6,314 bases of DNA, taken from positions 1-6,314 of the forward strand of contig CALLZA010000235.1 in the NCBI GenBank assembly GCA_937858165.1, given 5' to 3'. The number at the start of each line of letters is the position of its first letter. Position 1 is the stretch's first letter. The position numbers were made by a program, and so were the translations under genes. Below, piece after piece: positions 1 to 5,509 of this stretch. The notes beneath the pieces were generated by a model. It ran no database searches. It worked only from the letters and a program-made list of their open reading frames with translations, and was not told the DNA's origin. This DNA comes from an uncultured Ardenticatenia bacterium (GTDB lineage: Bacteria; Chloroflexota; Anaerolineae; Promineifilales; Promineifilaceae).

Positions 1-26
1 GGCTCGGAAATGTGTATAAGAGACAG
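1..26. other. Nextera read-2 adapter remnant (contaminant)
   Basis: The first 26 bases match the 3' part of the Nextera transposase read-2 adapter, including the 19-bp Tn5 mosaic end (8-26), with one mismatch at position 9 (A for G). The genuine insert begins at 27. Any reading frame that starts here, such as one beginning at 12 on the plus strand, is artefactual. The match to the known adapter is direct; the cause (untrimmed reads carried into assembly) is inferred. Confidence 0.96.
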
Positions 27-575
27 GTGGGCCGGGCCGCACCCGCCCCCAAAGACCGGGAACAGAACCGCCCAACTGCCGACCGACAGCACCGCGCCGC
101 CGGACGGCGCCTGGCCGCTGGTGCAGCCACGGGCCATGCGGGCGCCGTAGCCCATGATGCTGCCGCCCAGGAAGGCGAACAGCCAGCGCACGCGCACGGG
201 GGTGTGCGGCCCGCCCTGCGTCTCGATCTTGTTGCGGCCGAACAGCCAGCCCGACAGCGCGCCGCCGATGAACAGCCCGATGAACACAAACACCACCCAG
301 CTATCAAACGGGTTCGTCTCGCCGCCGGCCATGCTCGTCAGGTAGGCCGTCCGGTCAACGTGGCCAGGGGCGAAGATGTCCTCCAGCCAGACAACCAGCC
401 GGTTCATGCCGCCCGACGCGCCCAGGCCGTTGCCGGTCAGAAAGAAGGTGGCAAACAACACCACGCCCAGCAACATGCCCCCGGCATACGGGTGGACGTA
501 GGGGCGCGCCGCCCGCCGGACGGCCGTCCGCTCCCCCGGCGTCTCCTCGATCTGCGGTCTCGAAATCGTTGTCAT
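27..575 (-). CDS. YeeE/YedE family sulfur-compound (thiosulfate-type) transporter, 3' end missing
   Basis: This is an integral membrane protein of the YeeE/YedE (DUF395) family, whose characterised member TsuA imports thiosulfate. The visible 183 codons run into the left adapter, so the C-terminal half is missing. The ATG at 575 is chosen because an AGGGAG ribosome site (586-581) sits 5 bases upstream; the ATG at 580 hits a stop after two codons. Hydrophobic segments lie at about residues 30-52, 93-113 and 129-147. The diagnostic family motif GYGARMARGCTSGQ is at 142-155, with the conserved Cys at 151, followed by SGGAVLSVGSW at 158-168. It is the last visible gene of the minus-strand operon, downstream of two multiheme cytochromes, which suggests uptake of a sulfur compound made or used by them; the substrate is inferred. 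The last 30 residues contain odd replacements (P157, P173, C179, P181, H183), possibly consensus errors near the contig end. Confidence 0.88.
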
Positions 576-591
576 CTCATCTCCCTGTAAG

Positions 592-663
592 ACCTCACGC
601 CAAGATCGCCAGGAACGCAACAGAAGAGCTCTTTTGGCGTGCTTGGCGATCTTGGCGTGAGGT
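592..663. repeat. Long intercistronic hairpin (20-bp perfect inverted repeat)
   Basis: The arms at 592-611 and 644-663 are perfectly complementary over 20 bp, with a 32-base loop that itself contains the palindrome AAGAGCTCTT (624-633). The arms and loop are built of recurring GCCAAG-like units. The element fills the gap between the cytochrome b fusion stop (672) and the ribosome site of the transporter (586-581). In the direction of the operon there is no T-run after the hairpin, so it is not a typical intrinsic terminator for these genes. On the plus strand it is followed by a T-rich stretch (663-672), but no plus-strand gene precedes it. A role in mRNA processing, stability or partial attenuation is inferred. 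It may also be a copy of a dispersed intergenic repeat. Confidence 0.85.
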
Positions 664-671
664 TTTCATTT

Positions 672-3434
672 TCAATCGCCGATGCCCGCGGCAACACTCG
701 GTTCGTGGCTTTCCACGTCCTCGTACCCCAACATCATCGCCTTGATCCCCGCCGTCGGCGTGGGGCCTGTCGTCGTTAGATAGACGTGCAAAATGATGAA
801 CGCGGCAAACGACCAGGCCACCAGCGTGTGCAGCGGCCCCAGCCACGGCAGCCCGCCCAGTTGGTCGGTCAGTCCCGGCCAGCGTTGCGCGCCCCACATC
901 AGACCGCCGGTGATGATCTGCGCCGGTAGCAGCACGTTCAGCACCATCACGTAGGTTAGCTGCTGCAGCGGGTTCAGCTTGCGGTCGGGCGTCTTCTCGA
1001 ATGGGTGCGGCTCCTGATGGAAGATACCGCGCACGTAGTACTTGACTTGCAGGAACGCCTGGTCGAAGAAGCCGCGCGGTCGGGGAACGAACTGCCGAAT
1101 CTGTCCGCTGGCGACGTGGTAGAACAGCGACAGCGCGGCGTTGATGACCAGCAGCAAGGCCAGGATGTTGTGCACCTGCACCACGTAGCGGAAGCTGAAG
1201 ATGCCGAACGTGTCCGGCTTGTGGATGATCAAGCCGGTGAAGAGCAGCAACAGGATGGCCGCCGTCTGTAGCCAGTGCCACAGGCGTTCATAGACGTCAT
1301 ACATATAGACCGGCTGCGTCTCAACCGCCGCCACCGGCCCTATCGCCTTCGCCCGCGCGCGGGCGGTGAAGAAGCGCAAGCCGCCGTGGATAAGCACCCC
1401 GACCATCACGCCCAACACCATCAGCATCCCCAGCCAGTCGATCACGCTGACCGCGTTGTGGCCCAGGACGTACAGCCCGGCTTCGGCCGTGTCGGGCACA
1501 AAGCGCAGCGCCCCGCCCTCCCCGGCCACAATGTCGCCCGGCCAACTGACAGAGCCGCCGCTGAAGAGCGCCGGCGTCACCCCACCCGGCGTGCGGTCAG
1601 ACAGGTCGAACGCCGCGGCCAGCCGAGACTCGCTGCCGTGGCAGGCGCGGCACTCCTGCGTCGCCCACTCGTCGGTGGCCACGTTGTGGGGGATGGCATA
1701 GGGCAGCACGTCGCCGGCGATGCGCGCCCCCGCGAAGCCGGCCTCCGCCAAGCGCGCGGCAATGGCCGCCACCTGTGTCTCGGTCGTCAGGCTCAGCTCG
1801 CTACGCGAAATCTCGCCGTCGCCGTCACTATCCAACGCGGCCACCACTTCAGACGCATAGCCGTCGCCCGCCAAATAGGCCGCCCGGAGCGCCCGCTCCG
1901 GCACCGGCCGCGCCGGCTCGCCATAGACCCAGTACCAGCTACTGACCAGGTTGAATGGGGCCAACGTGGTCGTGCCGTCACCATTGTCGCGCGGCAACAG
2001 CACCGGCTCATAGCCGCTGATCAACGTTTGCGGGTCGAGCGTTGTCCCCTCCAACCCGCGATAGCTCCGCGCCGGCTCGCCGGCCGCGGTCAGCACCGTC
2101 CAGTCGATGGACTCCAGCGCCGGGGCGTAGAGCTTGGGTACGTGGCACGTCTCGCAGGCCACGGCGGCCATGTGGCGTGAAGCGTAGGGCAACCACTGGT
2201 GGCTGGTCTCGGCGCTATGGCACGTCTCACAACGGCGCAGCGTCGCCGGGGCGGTGGCGGCGGCCTGGGCGCTGGTTCCAGAGGCGAAGTTGTGCAGCGG
2301 CCGATAGATGTACTCGCCCAAATCGATACGGCGCGGGTCGAACTCCAGGTGAGCCGGCTGCTCGCCACTCGTCTCGCGGTAGTAGACCGGGTTGTTGAGC
2401 GAGTAGTGGCAATCGGTGCAGTCGAGGACGCGCTCCATGTGCACGTCCCACGAGCGGCCAAGCTCGGTCTTGCCGCTGATATTCAGCCCGCCGGCGCTGA
2501 TGCGCTGCGGCGACATCACCTGCCCGGTCGTCAACGTCGTCCATTGCGCCAAGCCCAACGTGTCGAAGCTGACCGGCGTGTTCTGGTCGTTGTGAGTCAC
2601 GCCGTGGCAGCCGCCACAGTTGCTCACCGTCGGGTCCTGAACGAGCACGTACGCCGGCCGCAGATTCCCCACCTCATCAAAGGCGTCCTGGTTATAGGCC
2701 CATTCCCCCTGCTCACCTACTCCCCCGCTCCCCCGCGCTTCAACAATCCCACTGCCAATCAATGAGGCCGTCACCGCGTCGCCAAACCGCCCCTCGGCCA
2801 GGGCCGCCTGCCGGGCCGCATTGTTGGGCTGGGGCCAGTGGCAGACAAAGCAGTTGAACTCGGCCGTGCCCGATTGCGACCAGTCCCACGGTTGCGCCTC
2901 ACCCGTTGTCGGGTCGATGAGCGTGGCTTCGACACCCGCGCCCGGCTCCAGCGCCGTCAGTGGCCGCCCGTCGCGGCTGGTGGTGGCCGGGCCGCCGCCG
3001 GCGTGGCGCGCGCCGAACAGTTGCACCCACTCCGGTGTCGTCAAATCGACGACAGCGTCGCCCTCGGCCGACAACAGACGGTAGAGCAGCGGATCCCAGC
3101 GTCCGAACAGCCCGGGGCTGCTGTCCCACAGCCGGCCGCCGGCTACCGCGCCGGGTTCGGTCAGCGTCGCCAGGCCAACATCGGCGTGCTCGCTGTTGGC
3201 AGCGATGAAGGCCGTGTCGTGGCAGCCGCCACAGGTCGTCATTGTCGAGATGGCGTGGCCGGAGTCGACCACGTTGTCGCCCGCGGCATCGCGCAGCGGG
3301 AAGACGGGGTGCATGGGCGAAGCGGCTGTCGGCGCGGCAACGGGTTCACCGTCCTGCGCCGCCGCCCCGCCGCCGAGCAGTAATAGCAGCCCGGCCAGGG
3401 CTAGGAAGAGTGGGGGTAGGAGTCGCCGGTGCAT
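672..3434 (-). CDS. Seven-heme c-type cytochrome fused to b561-like cytochrome b membrane domain
   Basis: This is a 920-residue predicted quinol-linked electron-transfer protein. A signal peptide (about 1-27: MHRR, a Leu-rich core, then GGGAAAQ) exports a domain with seven CXXCH heme sites at Cys68, 195, 273, 339, 402, 427 and 595. Between the sixth and seventh hemes lies a canonical EF-hand loop, DSDGDGEISRSE (535-546). A membrane segment at about 660-686 is followed by four helices (about 715-738, 749-773, 823-845, 867-887) with histidines at 720, 755, 773, 869 and 883, as in b561 / formate dehydrogenase gamma / NiFe-hydrogenase cytochromes that carry b hemes and exchange electrons with quinone. 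Motifs shared with the neighbouring octaheme protein (DVHM before a CXDCH; HxxxVACxTCHxP followed by DW) suggest the heme domain is related to it. The ATG at 3434 has no evident Shine-Dalgarno sequence. A Gly-rich stretch (235-244) is encoded by a G-tract repeat. The likely role, electron delivery from quinol to the octaheme reductase, is inferred from fusion and context. Confidence 0.88.
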   Translation of the reverse strand: MHRRLLPPLFLALAGLLLLLGGGAAAQDGEPVAAPTAASPMHPVFPLRDAAGDNVVDSGHAISTMTTCGGCHDTAFIAANSEHADVGLATLTEPGAVAGGRLWDSSPGLFGRWDPLLYRLLSAEGDAVVDLTTPEWVQLFGARHAGGGPATTSRDGRPLTALEPGAGVEATLIDPTTGEAQPWDWSQSGTAEFNCFVCHWPQPNNAARQAALAEGRFGDAVTASLIGSGIVEARGSGGVGEQGEWAYNQDAFDEVGNLRPAYVLVQDPTVSNCGGCHGVTHNDQNTPVSFDTLGLAQWTTLTTGQVMSPQRISAGGLNISGKTELGRSWDVHMERVLDCTDCHYSLNNPVYYRETSGEQPAHLEFDPRRIDLGEYIYRPLHNFASGTSAQAAATAPATLRRCETCHSAETSHQWLPYASRHMAAVACETCHVPKLYAPALESIDWTVLTAAGEPARSYRGLEGTTLDPQTLISGYEPVLLPRDNGDGTTTLAPFNLVSSWYWVYGEPARPVPERALRAAYLAGDGYASEVVAALDSDGDGEISRSELSLTTETQVAAIAARLAEAGFAGARIAGDVLPYAIPHNVATDEWATQECRACHGSESRLAAAFDLSDRTPGGVTPALFSGGSVSWPGDIVAGEGGALRFVPDTAEAGLYVLGHNAVSVIDWLGMLMVLGVMVGVLIHGGLRFFTARARAKAIGPVAAVETQPVYMYDVYERLWHWLQTAAILLLLFTGLIIHKPDTFGIFSFRYVVQVHNILALLLVINAALSLFYHVASGQIRQFVPRPRGFFDQAFLQVKYYVRGIFHQEPHPFEKTPDRKLNPLQQLTYVMVLNVLLPAQIITGGLMWGAQRWPGLTDQLGGLPWLGPLHTLVAWSFAAFIILHVYLTTTGPTPTAGIKAMMLGYEDVESHEPSVAAGIGD
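2699..2734 (-). repeat. G-tract repeat inside the coding region (possible G-quadruplex)
   Basis: On the coding (minus) strand four G-runs of 5, 5, 5 and 3 bases lie at 2734-2730, 2726-2722, 2709-2705 and 2701-2699, with loops of 3, 12 and 3 bases. The sequence looks like an intergenic GGGGGAGC-type repeat rather than coding DNA. It encodes the low-complexity segment around residues 235-244 of the cytochrome fusion, between heme sites 2 and 3, and keeps the frame open. The quadruplex potential is a pattern match only; the middle loop is long. Confidence 0.6.
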
Positions 3435-3444
3435 AGTGGTGGTT

Positions 3445-3500
3445 AGTAGTCAGTGATCAGTAGTCGGTGAGCAGTAGTCAGTATTCAGTGGTCATTAATC
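3445..3500. repeat. Four degenerate 14-bp tandem repeats
   Basis: Four consecutive 14-bp units start at 3445, 3459, 3473 and 3487. The first is AGTAGTCAGTGATC, and the others differ from it at a few positions each. They occupy most of the gap between the octaheme cytochrome stop and the start of the cytochrome fusion. With no spacers between units this is not a CRISPR array. Similar AGTAGTCAGT-rich intergenic repeats are, from memory, common in some Chloroflexota and cyanobacteria. Confidence 0.85.
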
Positions 3501-3526
3501 TACTGACCACTGACTACTGACTACTG
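3472..3526. repeat. Intercistronic hairpin overlapping the octaheme cytochrome stop codon
   Basis: Bases 3472-3494 pair with 3504-3526 over 23 positions with a single mismatch, leaving a 9-base loop (3495-3503). The right arm contains the TAG stop of the octaheme cytochrome (3521-3523), and the left arm is the third 14-bp tandem unit plus part of the fourth. No T-run follows in the operon direction, so termination is unlikely. mRNA end protection or tuning of the downstream gene is inferred. Confidence 0.82.
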
Positions 3527-4951
3527 GCTCTGCCGCCCGCCCCAGGTCAGCGGGTCGCCCGGATAGCCGAGCGCGGCCCAATCCATGCGGCCGTTCTCGC
3601 CGTGGCAGTCGTAGCATTGCAGCGCCGCGTCGGCCGGCTGCACCATGTGGTCCATCGACCAGAACATCTCCGTCGGCGCGAAGCCGAACTCGCCGCTGAA
3701 GGCCAGGCCGGTATTCGGCTCGTTCAGCCGGAAGGCGCTGTCCCAGTCGAATGTATCCCAGAAGCCGCCCTCGCCGGCGGTCATGGGCACGAGCAAGTAC
3801 TGGTTCACCACATCGTACGGCTGGCGGGCAGTGTGGATTTTGAACGGGTAAATCTTGGCCGTCGTGTCGTCAATGTCGCCCAGCGGGGCGTTGATGGGCG
3901 TCACCTGGGTCGGGTCAATGGGGTCGCCCAGCAGGTAGCGGTCGGCCGCGCCGTTCCACCAGACGTAGGTCGGCTGCATGTCGTGCTCATAGACGAAGTT
4001 GCCCTTGATCTTCAGGTAGACGTGCGGGTCTTCGGGCAGATCCTGCCCGGCGGTCGACCAGTCCCAATCGACCTTCGTCGCATGGCGCAGCGCCCCTTCG
4101 GGGATGTGGCACGTCTGGCAGGCGACAGCGTCGGTGTGGGCGCTGATGCGCGCGTCGGCGTGCAGCGGCTCCTTATGGCAGTCGGTGCAGGCCACGGCCG
4201 ACGCCTTCACCTCGGGGCTGACCGAAATGCTGTGACCCAGAATCTGGTGATTCTCGCCGCCGTGGCAATCGACACACTCAAAGCCCAGTTGGCCCATGTG
4301 GACGTCGATGCCGGCGTCGGGATAGTAGAGGCTCTCATCCAGATCGCTGTGCTTGACGGCGTTGCCGCCGCCGCCGTTGAAGTGGCAGCTGCCGCAGTTC
4401 TCGCGCGTCGGCCGGCGCACACTGCCCGCCGCGGCGACGAGGTCAACCCCTTCGGCCGGGTTGCCCGCGGTGCTTTTGCCATAGGTGGCGGCGTCGGCGT
4501 GGCAGGCCAGGCAATCGACGTTGGTCTGCTCAGCGAAGTCAAAGCTGTCGTCTTCCCAGCCGTAACCGGCGTGGCACGATGTACAGCCCGTCCAGTTACC
4601 CTGGATGCCGATGCAGAAGTTGTTGAGTTGGTTCTTCTTGCCGACAGTCACCAGCTCATCGCGGCCGGGCAACTGCACCGGCTCGCTCTCCCACGTCCAG
4701 TGGGTCGTCTGCATCATCTCCTGCGCGGCCGTCTCATGACACTCCAGACAGACGGCCGTTACCTCCTGCCCTGTGGCATAGGGGCCGGGCATGAGCGCGG
4801 CGTGATTGGTGTGGGCAGGAGTGGGTTGCACATAGGCCCAGGGGTCAGGCGAAACCGCGTCGCCCGAAGAAGCGAACAGTAGCACAGGCACGGCGATGAG
4901 AGCCGCCGTGACGACGAGACCAACGATCCAGAGGTAGCGGAACTCCTTCAT
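3521..4951 (-). CDS. otr: Octaheme c-type cytochrome, tetrathionate reductase (OTR) family
   Basis: The 476-residue protein has an N-terminal membrane anchor or uncleaved signal (about 6-27) and exactly eight CXXCH heme sites, at Cys68, 123, 147, 186, 226, 255, 278 and 446. The stretch NNFC (110-113), then GNW and CTSCHAGYGW (118-132), is characteristic of the octaheme tetrathionate reductase family of Shewanella. N110/C113 and K200 (in GGGGNAVKH after the fourth heme) are candidates for the active-site Asn/Cys pair and the lysine that ligates the catalytic heme; this assignment is from memory of the OTR structure and motif spacing. Characterised OTR reduces tetrathionate, and also nitrite and hydroxylamine in vitro, so the natural substrate stays open. 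The start at 4951 has GGAG (4960-4957) 5 bases upstream and overlaps the arsR stop by 4 bp, which implies translational coupling. Electrons probably come from the downstream cytochrome b fusion. Confidence 0.88.
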   Translation of the reverse strand: MKEFRYLWIVGLVVTAALIAVPVLLFASSGDAVSPDPWAYVQPTPAHTNHAALMPGPYATGQEVTAVCLECHETAAQEMMQTTHWTWESEPVQLPGRDELVTVGKKNQLNNFCIGIQGNWTGCTSCHAGYGWEDDSFDFAEQTNVDCLACHADAATYGKSTAGNPAEGVDLVAAAGSVRRPTRENCGSCHFNGGGGNAVKHSDLDESLYYPDAGIDVHMGQLGFECVDCHGGENHQILGHSISVSPEVKASAVACTDCHKEPLHADARISAHTDAVACQTCHIPEGALRHATKVDWDWSTAGQDLPEDPHVYLKIKGNFVYEHDMQPTYVWWNGAADRYLLGDPIDPTQVTPINAPLGDIDDTTAKIYPFKIHTARQPYDVVNQYLLVPMTAGEGGFWDTFDWDSAFRLNEPNTGLAFSGEFGFAPTEMFWSMDHMVQPADAALQCYDCHGENGRMDWAALGYPGDPLTWGGRQSQ

Positions 4952-5292
4952 TGTGGCTCCGAAGTTGCGATGGTGAGGTAGCCCGATTGCCGGGCCAGGG
5001 AGTCGCGCAGGATTTGGCGCATGGTGTCCAGCACGGCGATAACCCGCGGCTCAGCCAGATGATAGACAACCGCCGCGCCGTCGCGCTCGGCCATAACCAG
5101 ATGGCGCTCGCGTAGCACTTGCAGATGGCGCGAGATGGTCGGCTGGGGCACATCGAGGTCAGCGGCCAGAGCGGAGACGTGGCGCGGCCGTTCGGCCAGG
5201 GCGTAGAGGATGAGCAGCCGCTTTGGGTCGCCCAGCGCCTGACAGACGTTGGCGTGCAGCAGATTCAACTCGTCGAGGGAAGGGTTATCCAC
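4948..5292 (-). CDS. ArsR-family winged-helix transcriptional repressor
   Basis: A small DNA-binding protein (114 residues from GTG 5292; 116 if TTG 5298 is used). The GTG is preferred because GAGG (5303-5300) is 7 bases upstream, whereas it almost touches the TTG. The fold signature is clear: ALGDPKRLLIL for the dimer/first helix region, then a winged helix with recognition helix DVPQPTISRHLQVL (about residues 47-60) and the wing ERDGAAVVYHL. The metal-binding CXC of classical ArsR in the third helix is absent (the segment reads HVSALAADL), and the only cysteine is C17 (GTG numbering). It therefore lacks the two-cysteine arrangement of the persulfide sensors SqrR/BigR as well. As the first gene of the operon, coupled to the octaheme cytochrome, it probably represses its own operon through the palindrome at 5305-5326. 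The ligand is unknown. Confidence 0.9.
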   Translation of the reverse strand: MDNPSLDELNLLHANVCQALGDPKRLLILYALAERPRHVSALAADLDVPQPTISRHLQVLRERHLVMAERDGAAVVYHLAEPRVIAVLDTMRQILRDSLARQSGYLTIATSEPQ

Positions 5293-5299
5293 GGGCAAA

Positions 5300-5303
5300 C
5301 CTC
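5300..5303 (-). promoter_or_regulatory. Ribosome binding site deciding the arsR start
   Basis: GAGG on the minus strand lies 7 bases before GTG (5292-5290) but only 1 base before TTG (5298-5296), favouring the GTG start. An ATG at 5305 is out of frame and stops after six codons. Confidence 0.65.
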
Positions 5304-5304
5304 A

Positions 5305-5326
5305 TGTATTCGGATAGGCGAATACA
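5305..5326. promoter_or_regulatory. Candidate ArsR operator: TGTATTCG-N6-CGAATACA palindrome
   Basis: The two 8-bp arms (5305-5312, 5319-5326) are perfectly complementary around a 6-bp spacer. The core reads ATTC-N8-GAAT, which from memory is the motif described for the sulfide/persulfide-responsive ArsR proteins SqrR and BigR. It lies immediately downstream of a TATAAA -10 box and just upstream of the arsR ribosome site, so a bound protein would cover the start of transcription. Binding by the adjacent ArsR protein is inferred. Confidence 0.72.
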
Positions 5327-5333
5327 AGGGTAC

Positions 5334-5339
5334 TTTATA
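5334..5339 (-). promoter_or_regulatory. Probable -10 box of the arsR-cytochrome-transporter operon
   Basis: TATAAA on the minus strand would start transcription near 5327, at the edge of the palindrome. No good -35 hexamer is seen 16-18 bases upstream, which fits an activator-dependent promoter using the boxes at 5361-5397. Confidence 0.5.
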
Positions 5340-5360
5340 TCCGCGCTCTCACAGTCAGTA

Positions 5361-5397
5361 GTGACATTTGTCATCAAGAAGAGGTGACACTTATCAT
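5361..5397. promoter_or_regulatory. Two tandem TGAC-N4-(G/A)TCA boxes, CRP/FNR-type candidate sites
   Basis: Two 14-bp direct copies, at 5361-5374 (GTGACATTTGTCAT) and 5384-5397 (GTGACACTTATCAT), agree at 12 of 14 positions and are 23 bp apart. Each has dyad form: TGAC-ATTT-GTCA and TGAC-ACTT-ATCA. This is the half-site and spacing style of CRP/FNR-superfamily sites. Relative to a start near 5327 the centres fall at about -40 and -63, the first being the usual class II activator position. The regulator itself is not in the window. The divergent XRE protein could alternatively bind here. Confidence 0.5.
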
Positions 5398-5445
5398 GAC
5401 AGCCGCCGAGCCGCACCTGGATAATCCAATCTGCAACTACTATTC

Positions 5446-5474
5446 TGTACACTAGTACGTTTTTATTGTACAAT
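5446..5474 (+). promoter_or_regulatory. Promoter of the XRE-cupin gene with two TGTACA palindromes in register
   Basis: TGTACA (5446-5451, 4 of 6 matches to the -35 consensus) and TACAAT (5469-5474, 5 of 6 matches to the -10) are separated by 17 bases. Each element lies in a palindrome: TGTACA at the -35, and the 10-bp ATTGTACAAT (5465-5474) over the -10. The two TGTACA cores are exactly 21 bp apart, about two helical turns, so they could be bound cooperatively from one face. Autorepression by the XRE protein is inferred. Confidence 0.55.
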
Positions 5475-5499
5475 GGGGGTATCGTAAACGGATACATTG
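5471..5499. promoter_or_regulatory. Imperfect inverted repeat in the XRE-cupin leader
   Basis: GTATCGT-AA-ACGGATAC (5479-5495) pairs with one bulged base, and outer arms CAATG (5471-5475) and CATTG (5495-5499) extend it. It covers the predicted transcription start (about 5481) and reaches the ribosome site TGGAG (5498-5502). It could be an operator or a small leader hairpin; the sequence alone does not decide. Confidence 0.45.
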
Positions 5500-5509
5500 G
5501 AGTGAATTT

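Noticed and set aside
12..590. A 192-residue plus-strand reading frame
   Set aside because: It begins inside the adapter, is rich in Arg/Ala/His/Gln as expected for the opposite strand of GC-rich code, and overlaps the clear YeeE/YedE gene.
592..672. A rho-independent terminator
   Set aside because: The T-rich tail (663-672) follows the hairpin only on the plus strand, where no gene precedes it. In the direction of the operon no T-run follows the hairpin.
595..1281. A 228-residue minus-strand frame
   Set aside because: It overlaps the cytochrome b domain in another frame, has no family features, and its end is simply the translated hairpin repeat.
1275..2180. A 301-residue plus-strand frame
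   Set aside because: It lies opposite the heme 5-7 and EF-hand part of the cytochrome fusion, and its composition is that of antisense GC-rich code.
3445..3526. A small CRISPR array
   Set aside because: The 14-bp units are contiguous, without spacers, and end in an inverted copy. No cas genes are present.
3602..4882. A 426-residue plus-strand frame opposite the octaheme cytochrome
   Set aside because: The minus strand shows eight CXXCH sites and family motifs. The plus-strand translation is repetitive Val/Ala/Gly/Arg/His typical of a shadow frame.
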